From an uncultured Ruminococcus sp. (GTDB lineage: Bacteria > Bacillota > Clostridia > Oscillospirales > Ruminococcaceae): 64,000 nt of DNA. The translations under genes and the position numbers were made by a program. Below the pieces are notes generated by a model. The model was given only the letters and a program-made list of their open reading frames with translations. It did not search any database and had not been told where the DNA came from. The stretch spans positions 62,001-126,000 of the forward strand of contig UPZA01000003.1 of the NCBI GenBank assembly GCA_900538575.1, given 5' to 3'. Positions 36,008 through 46,808 of the stretch are shown piece by piece. How positions within the stretch are numbered: the stretch's first letter is position 1; each line of letters begins with the position of its first letter.

Positions 36008-36712
36008 TTAGCTCCAGCGTCTTTTCTCAAAAATCCTGATAGTCAGGAAATTGAAAATAACAGCGGCGCTGATATAGAAAAGCACGCTTGAAAGATTGAA
36101 AATACCATAGGTAAACTCATTATATTTATTATAAAAGGATAATGAAGTAAATAAATTAGCGATAAAATCAATCTTAATAAACGAGGCAATAACGTCGAAC
36201 ATCTGCAGAACCATCAACAGAAGAAATCCTCCGACAGCCGCTACCACCTGATTTTCGGTAAGTGCGGAAACAAACATAGTTATAGCAATAAACGCGCCTC
36301 CCAGAAGAATGAGGGCAATATAATTTGCAAATAATATATTCCATGCTACGTCTCCGAAATAGCTTAATATAAGAGCATATATAAATATAATACTTACGCC
36401 CATTATGTAAACTAAAAGAGTTGCAAAATACTTTCCGAGAACTATCCCTCCGAGACTTACCGGAGCAGTCAGTAACCCCTGTTCAGTTTTCTGTCTTTTT
36501 TCCTCGCTGAAGGACTTCATAGTAAGAACAGGTATAAGAAACACTATAATAGTGAAAAATGTGGAAAACAATCCGGTCATATCTGTAGACGCTGAATAAA
36601 GCGTCGACGAATAAAAGAAAAATCCGGAAAAGGCATAAAATACTGCCAAAAATACATAAGCGATGCTTGATGTAAAAAATGAACCAAGCTCGCGCCTGAA
36701 TATAGCGCCCAT
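36008..36712 (-). CDS. ABC-2-type permease, GldF-like
   Basis: A 234-aa membrane protein with six hydrophobic helices. MGAIFRRELGSFFTSSIAYVF, the MKSFSEEKRQKTEQGLLTAPVS coupling loop (about 65-87) and the ABC-2 topology identify it as the membrane subunit for the ATPase encoded just upstream. The start overlaps the ATPase stop by one base. Confidence 0.92.
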   Translation of the reverse strand: MGAIFRRELGSFFTSSIAYVFLAVFYAFSGFFFYSSTLYSASTDMTGLFSTFFTIIVFLIPVLTMKSFSEEKRQKTEQGLLTAPVSLGGIVLGKYFATLLVYIMGVSIIFIYALILSYFGDVAWNILFANYIALILLGGAFIAITMFVSALTENQVVAAVGGFLLLMVLQMFDVIASFIKIDFIANLFTSLSFYNKYNEFTYGIFNLSSVLFYISAAVIFNFLTIRIFEKRRWS

Positions 36713-37719
36713 CAGTTATTACCTCCGCTTTCAGATTCATTTTCATAGGGCCTTGCTTCCTGAAGCTTTTTCAACTGATCCGGAACTCCTTCGCCCATTG
36801 TGATTTTAAGGAATATATCCTCGAGCGTCATTTCCGAGGAATTCATCATAAGAATGGGCCAGCCGTGCTTCTGAACCGTTTTATTTATCTCACGTCTAAG
36901 GTCGATTCCTTCCTCAGCCTCCAGCTCAAACTCAAATACGCCGGGCTCGCGTTCCATATCCGCCCTTACATATTTTATACCTTCGATTTTTCTAAGCTCG
37001 TATAGAATCTCATCCTTATTTCCTTCTATCCTCAATATGAGGCGGTGGTCAGTCGAAATCTTTTTTGAAAGATTTCCGGCTGTGTCGTCCGCTGCAATTT
37101 CTCCCTTATTTATTATAACCACTCTGTCGCAGACGGCTTGTATTTCAGACAGTATATGTGAAGAAAGTATAACTGTGTGATTTTTTCCAAGCTTCTTAAT
37201 AAGAGTTCTGATCTCTACCATCTGCTTAGGATCAAGTCCCACAGTCGGCTCGTCCAGAATAAGCACAGGCGGATTTCCTATCAACGCCTGAGCAAGCCCC
37301 ACACGCTGCTTAAAGCCCTTAGAAAGATGCTTTATTATTCTTTCTTTAACGTCTGTAATTTTACACAGCTCGCATATATCTGTAAGATGCGATTTACGCG
37401 GAAGCTTGCATTTTTTAAGATCAAAAATAAAATTCAGATAGGACTTTACAGTCATATCAAGGTAAAGCGGCGGAAGCTCCGGAAGATATCCGATATTGGA
37501 TTTAGCCTTTATCGGATCCTCAAGGATATCTACGCCGTTTATAAGCGCCGATCCGGAAGTGGATGAAATATATCCTGTAAGAATGTTCATTGTCGTGGAT
37601 TTTCCGGCGCCGTTCGGTCCGAGAAATCCCAATATCTCACCGTCATTGGCAGTAAAGCTTATATTATCCACAGCCCTTTTATCACCGTAATTCTTAGTGA
37701 GATTTTTTACCTCTATCAT
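36712..37719 (-). CDS. ABC transporter ATP-binding protein, GldA-like
   Basis: A 335-aa ATPase. Walker A GPNGAGKSTT (about 34-43), signature LSKGFKQRVGLAQAL, Walker B VLILDEPTVGLDP and the switch His in ILSSHILSE are all present. A C-terminal extension of about 100 residues is typical of GldA/CcmA-like ATPases. It is the first gene of the four-gene ABC operon. A TATAAT lies about 45 bp upstream but I see no good -35. Confidence 0.94.
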   Translation of the reverse strand: MIEVKNLTKNYGDKRAVDNISFTANDGEILGFLGPNGAGKSTTMNILTGYISSTSGSALINGVDILEDPIKAKSNIGYLPELPPLYLDMTVKSYLNFIFDLKKCKLPRKSHLTDICELCKITDVKERIIKHLSKGFKQRVGLAQALIGNPPVLILDEPTVGLDPKQMVEIRTLIKKLGKNHTVILSSHILSEIQAVCDRVVIINKGEIAADDTAGNLSKKISTDHRLILRIEGNKDEILYELRKIEGIKYVRADMEREPGVFEFELEAEEGIDLRREINKTVQKHGWPILMMNSSEMTLEDIFLKITMGEGVPDQLKKLQEARPYENESESGGNN

Positions 37720-37796
37720 ACTTTAAGCGCTACCTCCTAACATAGCTTTTAAGCATTAACATTATATCTAATTAATGTGACAGTTCTATGAAAAAG

Positions 37797-39248
37797 CTAT
37801 GAAAGCTTTTCTATTCCTCTGCGTATTCTGGCCAAAGCGTCCTCTTTCCCTAAAATATCGCATAACTCGACTCCGCCGCCGGGAGTAAACTGCTTTCCGG
37901 ACACCGCCGTTCTTACAGGCCAAAGCAGCCAGCCGTTTTTCACTTCAAGCTCTGCTATAAGTCCAAAAAGCGCTTTATGAATAGATTCCGTATTCCAGTC
38001 CTCCAGCTTTTCCAGAACCGGCAGAACCGCCTTTAAAGCTTTCAGGGAGGTTTCCTCATTGGTTTTCATTTTCTTGTGACAGTACATTGTTATATCATAT
38101 TCCGGAAGCTTGTCAATAAAATCAACCATTTCAGGAACATCGTTAAATAATTCAGTTCTTGGCTGAAGCACCGAAGCAAGAAGGGGAAGGTCTATATCCT
38201 GTCTCTTTACGGTCTGACGGATATAAGGAGTAACATGCTCCAGAAATACCTCCGGCGTCATTCTTCTTATATGAGCGGCGTTGACAGCCTTAAGCTTTAC
38301 AGGATCAAATATTGCCGGCGATTTTGAAATACCGCTTATGTCGAAGTTTTCTACAAGTTCCTCCAGACTGAAAATTTCTTCCTCTCCCTTTGGCGCCCAG
38401 CCTAAAAGGGCAATAAAATTAACAACGGCTTCCGGAAGATATCCCTTTGCCACAATATCCTCAAACGAAGCGTCTCCGTTTCTCTTTGAAAGCTTCGACG
38501 TCTGATCCTTCATAACCGGCGGACAGTGTATATACACCGGAACGTCCCAGCCGAAAGCCTTATAGAGAAGATTGTATTTCGGAGCGGAGGAGAGATATTC
38601 GTTTCCTCTTACAACATGAGTAATCCCCATTGTGTGATCATCAACGACATTTGCAAAATTATATGTCGGCATACCGTCAGTCTTAATAAGAATCTGATCA
38701 TCGAGCGTAGAATTATCCACCGTAATGTCTCCATATATTTCGTCATGAAACGTAGTTGTTCCTTCAAGCGGCATTTTCTGCCTAATAACGTAGGGTATAC
38801 CCGCCGCGAGCTTTTCTTCGACTTCTTCCTTAGAAAGATTACGGCAGTGCCTGTCGTACATCGGAGGTATGTGAGAAGCCTCCTGGATTTTTCTCACCTC
38901 GTCAAGCCTGTCCTTATCGCAGAAGCAGTAATAAGCATTTCCGCTTTCAACAAGCTTTAAAGCGTAATCCTTGAACATTCCCATTCGTTCAGACTGCACA
39001 TAGGGACCGTATTCGCCTCCTACATCCGGGCCCTCGTCCCATTTGAGTCCGGCTTTTCTGAGCGTATCGTATATTACGTCTACCGCGCCCTCGACGTATC
39101 TTTCCTGATCGGTATCCTCGATTCTTAAAATAAAGTCGCCGTCGTTTTTCTTAGCTATAAGATATGTGTAAAGAGCCGTTCTCAGATTGCCGATATGCAT
39201 ATATCCCGTAGGGCTCGGCGCAAATCTTGTTCTTACTCTTTGTGACAT
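37797..39248 (-). CDS. gltX: Glutamyl-tRNA synthetase
   Basis: A 483-aa class I synthetase that charges tRNA-Glu (and perhaps tRNA-Gln). [20 protein letters not shown] carries the HIGH-type motif as HIGN, and KLSKRNGD is the KMSKS equivalent. The four-Cys zinc site region reads [12 protein letters not shown] with a later H-C, and the C-terminal anticodon-binding domain is complete. It lies 27 bp behind ribF and is the last gene of the rimP operon; no T-box leader fits in the short gap. Confidence 0.96.
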   Translation of the reverse strand: MSQRVRTRFAPSPTGYMHIGNLRTALYTYLIAKKNDGDFILRIEDTDQERYVEGAVDVIYDTLRKAGLKWDEGPDVGGEYGPYVQSERMGMFKDYALKLVESGNAYYCFCDKDRLDEVRKIQEASHIPPMYDRHCRNLSKEEVEEKLAAGIPYVIRQKMPLEGTTTFHDEIYGDITVDNSTLDDQILIKTDGMPTYNFANVVDDHTMGITHVVRGNEYLSSAPKYNLLYKAFGWDVPVYIHCPPVMKDQTSKLSKRNGDASFEDIVAKGYLPEAVVNFIALLGWAPKGEEEIFSLEELVENFDISGISKSPAIFDPVKLKAVNAAHIRRMTPEVFLEHVTPYIRQTVKRQDIDLPLLASVLQPRTELFNDVPEMVDFIDKLPEYDITMYCHKKMKTNEETSLKALKAVLPVLEKLEDWNTESIHKALFGLIAELEVKNGWLLWPVRTAVSGKQFTPGGGVELCDILGKEDALARIRRGIEKLS

Positions 39249-39275
39249 TTTAAATTCATTCCTTTCTTAAAGACT

Positions 39276-40193
39276 TTAGCGTATTGTATCCGTTTTTTCC
39301 TGTCGAATTAGGGCTATATCCTCATGAACCTGATTTTTAAGCTCCTCTATGGAACTGAATTTTTTTTCATCTCTTACAAATCGCAGGAAACGAACTTCTA
39401 TTATTCTTCCGTAAAGATTTCCGCAATAATCAAGTATATGCGTTTCCGCCAAGGGATCCGTATTTTTTTCAATCGTAGGCTTAACTCCCACGTTGGTTAT
39501 TGAATTGTAGGTTTTCCCGTCAATAAGCGTTAACGTATGGTAAACGCCATTTCTGGGCACAAGCTGTTTTTGACCGAAAATCTGATTTATCGTAGGAAAA
39601 TCAAGCGTTCTGCCAAGCCTGGCGCCCTCTTTTACTTCCTCGCTTATAAAGTAAGCTTCTCCCAAAAGCTCTCCCGCCTCGGAAACCTCCCCGTTTTTCA
39701 GAAGCCTCCGTATAATTTCCGAGCTTACCTCGCGCCCGTTTTTCCTTTCCATGCCGCATACGCTCACCTCAAAGCCGAATCTTCTGCCAAAGCTCTCAAG
39801 CTCGCATACGCCGCAGGCGGCCCCTCTTCCGAAACGAAAGTTTTCACCGCATACGACCGCTTCCGCGTTCATTTTTCCGGCAAGTATTTTTTCAGCGAAT
39901 TCTTCACCGCTCATCTCAAATACATCGCTTATATCAGGCGAATAAATGTATTCTGCTCCCAGTCTGCTAAGTATATCAATTTTCTGTCTGTTCCCGTAAA
40001 TAAACTCATACGGTTTTCCGTGCTTATAGCTTATTCCGTCAGCCGGAAATGTAAAAACTGCCGGAGTCAAGCCCTTTTTAGAATAATCTACGGCGGCTTT
40101 TATAATTTTTCTGTGGCCGCAGTGAACGCCGTCGAATATCCCAAGAGCAACGGCCGCCTTGCTTTTCATTGATCCGCCGGTTATATCAATCAT
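39276..40193 (-). CDS. ribF: Bifunctional riboflavin kinase/FAD synthetase
   Basis: A 305-aa enzyme making FMN and then FAD. The N-terminal FAD-synthetase nucleotidyltransferase domain has VALGIFDGVHCGHRKII and CGENFRFGRGAACG; the C-terminal flavokinase domain has EGARLGRTLDFPTIN and GVYHTLT...NVGVKPT. I take the ATG at 40193, one base after the truB stop, over a GTG at 40205 inside truB. The truB-ribF pairing is standard. The riboflavin synthesis genes at the right end are separately controlled. Confidence 0.94.
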   Translation of the reverse strand: MIDITGGSMKSKAAVALGIFDGVHCGHRKIIKAAVDYSKKGLTPAVFTFPADGISYKHGKPYEFIYGNRQKIDILSRLGAEYIYSPDISDVFEMSGEEFAEKILAGKMNAEAVVCGENFRFGRGAACGVCELESFGRRFGFEVSVCGMERKNGREVSSEIIRRLLKNGEVSEAGELLGEAYFISEEVKEGARLGRTLDFPTINQIFGQKQLVPRNGVYHTLTLIDGKTYNSITNVGVKPTIEKNTDPLAETHILDYCGNLYGRIIEVRFLRFVRDEKKFSSIEELKNQVHEDIALIRQEKTDTIR

Positions 40194-40194
40194 T

Positions 40195-41106
40195 TTAACA
40201 GTCACCGTCCTGATAAAGGTTTTTCAAAACCCTAAGCTCGTTATTGTCAAAATCGGCAAAGGCAAGTCCCATAAATTCCTTTCTATATGAATAAATTCTA
40301 TAACGCTCTTTTCCGTCAAAGCCTTCGAGCCTGTCAAGGCGAAGCTTCACCCCGTTTTTATACAGCTTAGTTTTCAGCTCGTTCAGATAAATTGCCGGCA
40401 TATCGGCAAAAAGCTTTTCAACAGAAATAACGGCGTTCTTAAGTCCGCCATTATCCCTTAACGCTTCAAGCTCCCCAAGCGTAATGCAATCCTCAAGCTT
40501 AAATCCGTTAGAGCATGTTCTTACAAGACTTGTCATTACCGCGCCGCAGCCCAGTTTTTGTCCGAGGTCATGAATAAGAGTTCTTACATAAGTTCCTCCG
40601 GAACAGGCTATGGATATCCTTCCTTCAGAGGTTTTTTCATCATAATCGGCTATTTCAAAAGAGCTGACGGTTATCCGTCTCGCCTTACGCTCTATCTCGA
40701 CGCCTTTTCTGGCAAGCTCGTAAAGCCTTTTCCCGCCGACAGACACTGCCGAATACATAGGCGGTATCTGACTTAACTCGCCTAAAAAAGAGTCGGCCGC
40801 CTCCTCTATCCGGCGAAGTGAAACCTCTGCTTTCGTTTCAGATAAGATTTTTCCGGTAATATCCTGTGTGTCGGTTACAGCCCCAAGCCTAAAGCCCGCA
40901 ATATAGCTCTTTCCGGTATGCGGGATAATACTAACCGCTTTAGTAGCGTTTCCGGCAAAGACCGGAAGAACTCCTGTTGCCATCGGATCAAGAGTTCCGG
41001 AATGTCCAAGACGCTTCATTTTAAGGATACCCCTCATTTTAGCTATTACATCAAAAGAGGTAAAGCCCTCCGGCTTATTTATGCAGATTATGCCGTTTAA
41101 CTGCAT
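40195..41106 (-). CDS. truB: tRNA pseudouridine(55) synthase
   Basis: A 303-aa enzyme that makes pseudouridine 55 in the T-loop of tRNAs. NGIICINKPEGFTSFDVI, the catalytic block LGHSGTLDPMATGVLP (Asp near residue 41) and QIPPMYSAVSVGGKRLYELARKG are diagnostic. Its start lies inside the end of nrnA, a 10-base overlap. Confidence 0.96.
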   Translation of the reverse strand: MQLNGIICINKPEGFTSFDVIAKMRGILKMKRLGHSGTLDPMATGVLPVFAGNATKAVSIIPHTGKSYIAGFRLGAVTDTQDITGKILSETKAEVSLRRIEEAADSFLGELSQIPPMYSAVSVGGKRLYELARKGVEIERKARRITVSSFEIADYDEKTSEGRISIACSGGTYVRTLIHDLGQKLGCGAVMTSLVRTCSNGFKLEDCITLGELEALRDNGGLKNAVISVEKLFADMPAIYLNELKTKLYKNGVKLRLDRLEGFDGKERYRIYSYRKEFMGLAFADFDNNELRVLKNLYQDGDC

Positions 41107-42056
41107 TTTTTAATTCCTTCTGCAACAGCGTCCACTATTTTCCTCTTGACCTCGTCTATCGTACCGTAAAGCAGACAGCCTGCCGCCTTGACATGTCCGC
41201 CTCCCCCTAATGAAGCGCAAATATCCGACACGTTTACTTCGTTAGCGGAACGCATTGATATTTTATAGCTGTTTTCATCTCTCTGCTTTATTGTGACTCC
41301 AACCTCTACTCCCTCAACCTGTAAAGGAATTCCGGCAAGACCTTCAAGCTCTGAGGAATCAACTCCCCACTTGTCAAGAATTTCAGTAGTAACACAGATC
41401 ATAGTGCAGCGGTCGTCGAGATAATATTCCATTATATCGGTTACGGCTCTCTCTATCTTTATTCTTCCCCTGCTCTTTACCTCGAACATTTCTCGGTTTA
41501 TTTTAGCGTATCCAATATCGAACGTCCTTTTCAGCTCAGCTACTATCTCGTGACATCTTGCAGTAGTGTTTTCATACTTAAAGCAGCCTGTATCGGTTGC
41601 AATTCCCGTATATATGCATTTTGTAATATCTTCCGTCAAGGGTACGCCGAGCATTTCCATAAGCTCGAAAACCACCTCGCAGGTTGCCGACGCGTCGGGG
41701 CATACAAGAGTTTTTTCAGCGTAATCCGTATTAGAAATATGGTGATCTATGCATAAATCAACTCTTCCGCCGTAAATCTCCTTGTATCTTCCAAGAAGAT
41801 TTATATCGGCTACATCCGAGGCTATAATAAACTCAGGTTCAAAATCCTCGTCGGTATATCCGTCAGTTATAAATCCATACCTCTTTGGTATTTCGTCAGA
41901 GCATATGATTTTTGCTTTTTTTCCCATATATTTCAATATGTGGTAAAGCGCGGCGCCCGAGCCGGTACAGTCGCCGTCTGGGCTCTGATGAATAAGAATA
42001 TATGCGTTTCCGCAATTTTTCAAAAGCCCTGCCGCTTCATTAAAATCTATCTTCAT
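41097..42056 (-). CDS. nrnA: Bifunctional oligoribonuclease/PAP phosphatase NrnA (DHH/DHHA1)
   Basis: A 319-aa exonuclease that degrades nanoRNAs and dephosphorylates pAp. The DHH domain has HQSPDGDCTGSGAALY (about 23-38), ASDVAD and CIDHHISN; the DHHA1 domain ends with GGGGHVKAAGC. It sits between rbfA and truB, as in many Firmicutes. A second DHH protein in the window, GdpP, differs by its membrane and PAS parts. Confidence 0.93.
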   Translation of the reverse strand: MKIDFNEAAGLLKNCGNAYILIHQSPDGDCTGSGAALYHILKYMGKKAKIICSDEIPKRYGFITDGYTDEDFEPEFIIASDVADINLLGRYKEIYGGRVDLCIDHHISNTDYAEKTLVCPDASATCEVVFELMEMLGVPLTEDITKCIYTGIATDTGCFKYENTTARCHEIVAELKRTFDIGYAKINREMFEVKSRGRIKIERAVTDIMEYYLDDRCTMICVTTEILDKWGVDSSELEGLAGIPLQVEGVEVGVTIKQRDENSYKISMRSANEVNVSDICASLGGGGHVKAAGCLLYGTIDEVKRKIVDAVAEGIKKCS

Positions 42057-42083
42057 ATTTTCACTTCCTAATAAATCATATCC

Positions 42084-42419
42084 TCAAAGCTCTTTAAGCT
42101 TTTGGTTAATCTCTGCACTGTGAGCGATGGAATCGTCAGCAATAAACTTTAAATCCGGGCATTTTCTCATATGAAGCCTATGAAAAAGCTCTCTTTTTAT
42201 AAATCCCGCCGCGCTTGTAAGACCCTCGACCGACTTCTCAGCCTTTTCAATGCCCTCAAAGCAAGACACATATACCTTGCAGTGAGAAAGGTCGTTTGAA
42301 AGATCGACTCTGACTACCGTCAGCATCCGGTCCACTCTGGGATCCTTGATATCTCTTAGAATATCGGTCAGCTCGCGTTTAATGTCCTCAGACATTCTTC
42401 CTACCTTGAAACTGGACAT
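42084..42419 (-). CDS. rbfA: 30S ribosome-binding factor A
   Basis: A 111-aa cold-shock and 16S-maturation factor with a KH-like fold. RVGRMSEDIKRELTDIL-like opening (here SSFKVGRMSEDIKRELTDIL), DPRVDRMLTVVRVDLSNDLSHCKVYVS and a C-terminal LKFIADDSI are typical. It follows infB by 48 bp. Confidence 0.95.
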   Translation of the reverse strand: MSSFKVGRMSEDIKRELTDILRDIKDPRVDRMLTVVRVDLSNDLSHCKVYVSCFEGIEKAEKSVEGLTSAAGFIKRELFHRLHMRKCPDLKFIADDSIAHSAEINQKLKEL

Positions 42420-42467
42420 ATGCTACCTCCGAATAAGTTATTCCGGCATAATATCTACTAAAAAAGC

Positions 42468-44963
42468 TTATTCAGTATATTCCTCCATAATAAAGCCTTC
42501 AAGGATATCGCCTTCCTTAATATCTGCAAAACGTTCAAGACTTATTCCGCATTCATAGCCCTTTGCGACTTCCTTTACATCGTCCTTGAAGCGCTTAAGC
42601 GAATCTATCTTGTCTTCGGCAATAACGATACCGTCGCGTACAACTCTGATTTCGCAGGACCTTGTTATTTTGCCGTCTATGACATAAGAACCTGCGACAG
42701 CGCCGACATTTGAAATTTTATAAACCTGTCTTACCTCAGCTTTTCCGAGAACCGCCTCTCTGAACTTAGGCGACAGCATTCCCTTCATAGCGGTACCGAT
42801 TTCTTCTATTGCGTCGTAAATTATTCTGTAAAGCCTTATATCAACGCCGTCGCGCTTTGCATTTTCCTCGGCAACAGGATCGGGGCGCACGTTAAATCCG
42901 ACAATTATAGCTCCGGACGCCTCCGCCAGCATAATATCGCTTTCCGAAACCGCTCCTACGCCGCCGTGAATCACCTTTACTCTAACCTCTTCATTTGAAA
43001 GCTTTTCAAGTGACTGCTTAACCGCTTCAACCGAACCCTGAACGTCCGCCTTTACAATAATAGGCAGTTCCTTAACCTCTCCCTGCTCTATCTGACTGAA
43101 CAGATTATCTAAGGTAACCTTCTGATAGGACTTAAACTGCTCCTGCTTTGCCTCGTGCTTTCTCTGTTCAACAAGCTCTCTGGCAAGCTTTTCATCCTCA
43201 ACGGCATTGAAGGTATCTCCTGCGCTTGGAACCTCGGCAAGTCCTGTTATTTCAACCGGCACAGAAGGTCCTGCCGAATCAATTTTATCGCCCTTATGAT
43301 CCGTCATAACTCTAACCTTGCCGACAGACGTGCCCGCAATTATTACGTCTCCCGTATGAAGCGTTCCGTTCTGCACCAAAAGCGTAGCGACAGGTCCTCT
43401 TCCCTTGTCGAGTCTTGCTTCTATAACGGCGCCCTTAGCAAGCCTGTCTGGATTAGCCTTAAGCTCCTTCATTTCTGCTATGAGAAGTACGTCCTCAAGC
43501 AGTTCTTTAATGCCGTCTCCCGTTTTTGCAGAAACAGGAACGCACATAACGTCTCCGCCCCATTCCTCAACGACAAGACCGTGTTCAGTCAGCTCCTGCT
43601 TGATTCTGTCTACATTGGCTCCTTCTTTGTCCATCTTATTGACAGCTACTATTATAGATACGTCGGCCGCTTTCGCATGATTTATAGATTCAATTGTCTG
43701 AGGCATAATGCCGTCGTCGGCGGCAACTACAAGGATAGCGATATCTGTAATGTCCGCGCCTCTGGCTCTCATTGAGGTGAAAGCTTCATGACCGGGAGTG
43801 TCGAGGAAGGTTATAGTCTTTTCCTGCACCTTAACCTGATAAGCTCCGATATGCTGTGTGATTCCACCAGCCTCCGAGGCTGTAACGTTCGCGTGTCTGA
43901 TTCTGTCGAGAAGCGATGTTTTACCGTGGTCTACATGTCCCATAACTACAACCACAGGGCTTCTTTCCTCCGTATTATTGTCATTATCGTCACTGTTGTC
44001 GATAAGACGCTCTTCAATAGTAACAATAACTTCCTTTTCTACCTTAGCGCCCATTTCGTCTGCTACAAGCGCCGCGGTATCATAATCAATCACTTCGTTA
44101 ATCGTAGCCATAACGCCGAGTCCCATAAGCTTTTTGATAACCTGCGTAGCAGTCGCCTTAAGCCTTGCCGCAAGCTCTCCCACGGTTATCTCATCGGGTA
44201 TCATGATTTTAAGCTGCTGGTTTCTGGCCTTTTCCAGTTGTATACGGCGAAGTCTATCAGACTCCGTTTCCTTTTTGCTTGAATATTTATTTTTATTCCT
44301 CTGAGCCGATTTCTGATTGATTTTCTGCTTTTTGGAATAATTATCCTTATGATGCTTGCCGCCGGTCGGAGCTATCTGTTCATAGCGCTCATTGTATTTA
44401 TCCAGATTAACATAAGAGCCTCTGGTGTCAATTGTCCTGCGGTTATTGGCGACTGTTGTGTCCACGCTCGACGACATATTGGTTCCCAGCTTCTGTCTTT
44501 CGCCGTGCTTCTGCGCTTTAGCCGGCTGTCTGGCGTTCTTTTTATTCTGCTCCGCCTTTATATTATCTGATTCTGTTTTGACAGGTTTAAGGTCGGTCTT
44601 GGCGCTTTCTTTCCTTGCCGGTTCCTTTTTAGCCTGAACCGGTTCCGGATTTGCTGTTTTCGCGCTCCTAGTATTTTTAGGCTTAGAAGCGGCTTTTTTT
44701 ACCGTTTCCTTTTTGACGGACTTTTCCTCTTCCTTTTCCGCGTCTGATTTTAACGGTTTATTCTTAGATTCAAAGTAATCGTCAAAGCTTTCAACCTGAT
44801 TCTTCTGTGAATAGTTTTCTAAAATAATATTCATTTCCTCATCTGTCAAGGCTGTCGTATTTTTTCTTTTTGTCCCGTCATATTTTTCAAGAAAATCTAT
44901 AAGCTCCTGATTTTCTATTTTAAGGTCCTTTGCAGCCTCTGCAAGCTTTACTTTTTTCGTCAT
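42468..44963 (-). CDS. infB: Translation initiation factor IF-2
   Basis: An 831-aa GTPase that delivers initiator tRNA. An IF2_N module (residues 1-50) is followed by a long Lys/Glu/Ala-rich linker (about 60-245), a second IF2_N module (about 250-310) and the GTPase domain with [22 protein letters not shown] and NKMDK. Domains II, III and the C-terminal tRNA-binding C2 domain are complete. Confidence 0.97.
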   Translation of the reverse strand: MTKKVKLAEAAKDLKIENQELIDFLEKYDGTKRKNTTALTDEEMNIILENYSQKNQVESFDDYFESKNKPLKSDAEKEEEKSVKKETVKKAASKPKNTRSAKTANPEPVQAKKEPARKESAKTDLKPVKTESDNIKAEQNKKNARQPAKAQKHGERQKLGTNMSSSVDTTVANNRRTIDTRGSYVNLDKYNERYEQIAPTGGKHHKDNYSKKQKINQKSAQRNKNKYSSKKETESDRLRRIQLEKARNQQLKIMIPDEITVGELAARLKATATQVIKKLMGLGVMATINEVIDYDTAALVADEMGAKVEKEVIVTIEERLIDNSDDNDNNTEERSPVVVVMGHVDHGKTSLLDRIRHANVTASEAGGITQHIGAYQVKVQEKTITFLDTPGHEAFTSMRARGADITDIAILVVAADDGIMPQTIESINHAKAADVSIIVAVNKMDKEGANVDRIKQELTEHGLVVEEWGGDVMCVPVSAKTGDGIKELLEDVLLIAEMKELKANPDRLAKGAVIEARLDKGRGPVATLLVQNGTLHTGDVIIAGTSVGKVRVMTDHKGDKIDSAGPSVPVEITGLAEVPSAGDTFNAVEDEKLARELVEQRKHEAKQEQFKSYQKVTLDNLFSQIEQGEVKELPIIVKADVQGSVEAVKQSLEKLSNEEVRVKVIHGGVGAVSESDIMLAEASGAIIVGFNVRPDPVAEENAKRDGVDIRLYRIIYDAIEEIGTAMKGMLSPKFREAVLGKAEVRQVYKISNVGAVAGSYVIDGKITRSCEIRVVRDGIVIAEDKIDSLKRFKDDVKEVAKGYECGISLERFADIKEGDILEGFIMEEYTE

Positions 44964-45024
44964 AGGCGAAACCTCCTATATGTTCTTAAAAGTTTATTAT
45001 ATGATCTATATAAACGCAAGCTCA

Positions 45025-45384
45025 TCACTCACTGTTATTTCCGCCGTTTTTTCTTTTTCTTCCTCTGTGCGGTCCCGCAACCGTCCCCAGCGACTTGAAT
45101 TTCACGGCGAATCCATAATCGCAGACCGCGGCGACCACAACCTTTTTCCCGACGGCGTCGTAAAATTCATCGGAGTCCAATCCGGAATAAACTACATCCA
45201 CAGCGGAGTTATTACAGAAAAACTTTACTTCCTTTAAAGTCTTTACAGAAATATCGCTCGCCGTAATAACGCATGACGCATTTCCGCCGTAAACCGCTTC
45301 CTTGACAGCGTCGAAGCCTATTACTAACTTGCCGGCTTTCCTGCATATTGTAAGAAGATTAATTATTTTCTGCTGTGAGTTCAT
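45025..45384 (-). CDS. ylxQ: L7Ae/L30e-family ribosomal-like protein YlxQ
   Basis: A 119-aa protein of the L7Ae/L30e/S12e RNA-binding fold. INLLTICRKAGKLVIGFDAVKEAV and ASCVITASDISVKTLKEV fit the YlxQ group, and the tail is Arg/Lys/Asn-rich (HRGRKRKNGGNN). I choose ATG 45384 (GAGGAG upstream); it overlaps the ylxR end by about 26 bases. It binds kink-turn-like RNA in known homologues; the physiological role is unclear. Confidence 0.9.
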   Translation of the reverse strand: MNSQQKIINLLTICRKAGKLVIGFDAVKEAVYGGNASCVITASDISVKTLKEVKFFCNNSAVDVVYSGLDSDEFYDAVGKKVVVAAVCDYGFAVKFKSLGTVAGPHRGRKRKNGGNNSE

Positions 45385-45631
45385 TTTCCATCTCCTCAAA
45401 AACCGATTCCTCTATCATGCAGGATAACGACTTTTCAAAACGCCTTGCCTTTCTGGCTTTACGGAAGCATTCGATATTTTTACAGACATACGCGCCTCTT
45501 CCGGATTTTTTCCCCGTAAAATCCAGAGAAACCTCGCCTGACGGAGCTTTTACAACCCTTATCATATCCCGCTTGCTTTTCATTTCATTACAGCCTAAAC
45601 ACATTCGCATCGGTATTTTTTTTGTTTTCAT
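45359..45631 (-). CDS. rnpM: YlxR/RnpM RNA-binding protein
   Basis: A 90-aa basic protein with the YlxR signature RMCLGCNEMKSKRDMIRVV, then GRGAYVCKNIECFRKARK. Recent work on Bacillus names it RnpM, a modulator of RNase P that binds its RNA. The place between nusA and ylxQ is conserved. Confidence 0.92.
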   Translation of the reverse strand: MKTKKIPMRMCLGCNEMKSKRDMIRVVKAPSGEVSLDFTGKKSGRGAYVCKNIECFRKARKARRFEKSLSCMIEESVFEEMENELTAENN

Positions 45632-45652
45632 ATTTTGGCCTCCGCAGAAATA

Positions 45653-46774
45653 TTATTGTTCAGCCGAATCGTCTGTTAATACCATATCGTCATCCTGCCT
45701 TGAAGAATCGTATCTGTCCAAACCCTTTATAGGTATCTCAAATTCAGGCTTTATATCAATTTTATAACCGGTCAGCTTTGCGGCAAGCTTGGCGTTCTGA
45801 CCTCTGTTGCCGATAGCGAGCGAAAGCTGGTCGTTCGGAACCACAACCCTGCATTCCTTCAATTCCCCGTCTGATACCGTAACGCTGATCACCTTAGCGG
45901 GCGCAAGAGATTTCGCTATGAATTCAGCCGGATCCTCGCTGTAATTAATAATATCTATTTTCTCGCCGTTTAATTCGTCCACCACCGCCTGTATTCTTGA
46001 CCTTTTAGGTCCGATACATGCGCCTACAGCGTCAACGTTTTCATCCTTTGACCATACGGCAACCTTCGTTCTTGAACCCGCTTCTCTTGATATTGACTTT
46101 ATCTCAACTATTCCGTCATAAATTTCCGGAACCTCAAGCTCGAAAAGACGCTTTACAAGATCCCTGTGAGCCCTTGAGATTTTAATTATAGGTTTTTTCG
46201 ATTTATTTACGATGCCGGTAACGTAAACCTTTACCTGATCCCCCTCTTTGAGATGTTCTCCGGGAATTTGTTCGTTTCTGAAAAGATAAAGCTCTGTTTT
46301 GTCATAAACTACCGTTACCGTACCGCTGCCCGGCTCTACCTGAGAAACCTTAGCGGTTATGCATTCGTTTTCCTTGTCCTGAAATTGACTAAGTATATTT
46401 TCACGATTAATCTCCCTTAAATCGCCTTTTATGGACTGCTTTGCCGACTGCGCCGCCGCTCTGCCGAATTTAGCGGCGTCAAGAGGATATTCAACAGTAC
46501 CTCCCAGATAAGCGTTCGGATCGATAGTTCTTGCCTCGTCAATATTAATCTCATTATAATCGATCGGTTCATCATCTACAACAGTCTTGATAAGATACAT
46601 TTCCAGCTTTTTATTAGCCGGATCAATATCTACTCTGATATTGTCCTCACAGTCCGGATATGCCTTTCTGATTGCCTTCAGCAATGCAGACTTAACCTTT
46701 TCCACCAATATTTCTGTTTCAACACTGTTTTCATCGCCCAGAAGCGACAATGCTTCAAAAAAACCGCTGTTCAT
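45653..46774 (-). CDS. nusA: Transcription termination/antitermination factor NusA
   Basis: A 373-aa factor that binds RNA polymerase and nascent RNA. The N-terminal domain (1-130), S1 domain (about 135-200, ITAKVSQVEPGSGTVTV), and two KH domains (about 230-345, with GACIGPKRSRIQAVVDELNGEKIDII and AIGNRGQNAKLAAKLTGYKIDI) are present. There are no C-terminal acidic repeats, as is normal in Firmicutes. Confidence 0.96.
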   Translation of the reverse strand: MNSGFFEALSLLGDENSVETEILVEKVKSALLKAIRKAYPDCEDNIRVDIDPANKKLEMYLIKTVVDDEPIDYNEINIDEARTIDPNAYLGGTVEYPLDAAKFGRAAAQSAKQSIKGDLREINRENILSQFQDKENECITAKVSQVEPGSGTVTVVYDKTELYLFRNEQIPGEHLKEGDQVKVYVTGIVNKSKKPIIKISRAHRDLVKRLFELEVPEIYDGIVEIKSISREAGSRTKVAVWSKDENVDAVGACIGPKRSRIQAVVDELNGEKIDIINYSEDPAEFIAKSLAPAKVISVTVSDGELKECRVVVPNDQLSLAIGNRGQNAKLAAKLTGYKIDIKPEFEIPIKGLDRYDSSRQDDDMVLTDDSAEQ

Positions 46775-46808
46775 TTTTACAAATTCCTCCGTTTAAATTA
46801 TATACTGT

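Noticed and set aside
37720..37796. A promoter in front of the GldA-like gene
   Set aside because: A TATAAT is present but no -35 at acceptable distance, so I did not list it as a feature.
39537..40172. A 211-codon plus-strand ORF opposite ribF
   Set aside because: It lies wholly within ribF on the other strand, with no promoter, RBS or recognisable motif.
43155..44282. Plus-strand ORFs of 164-206 codons opposite infB
   Set aside because: They overlap IF-2 codons that are certain from the GTPase motifs, and show no family features.
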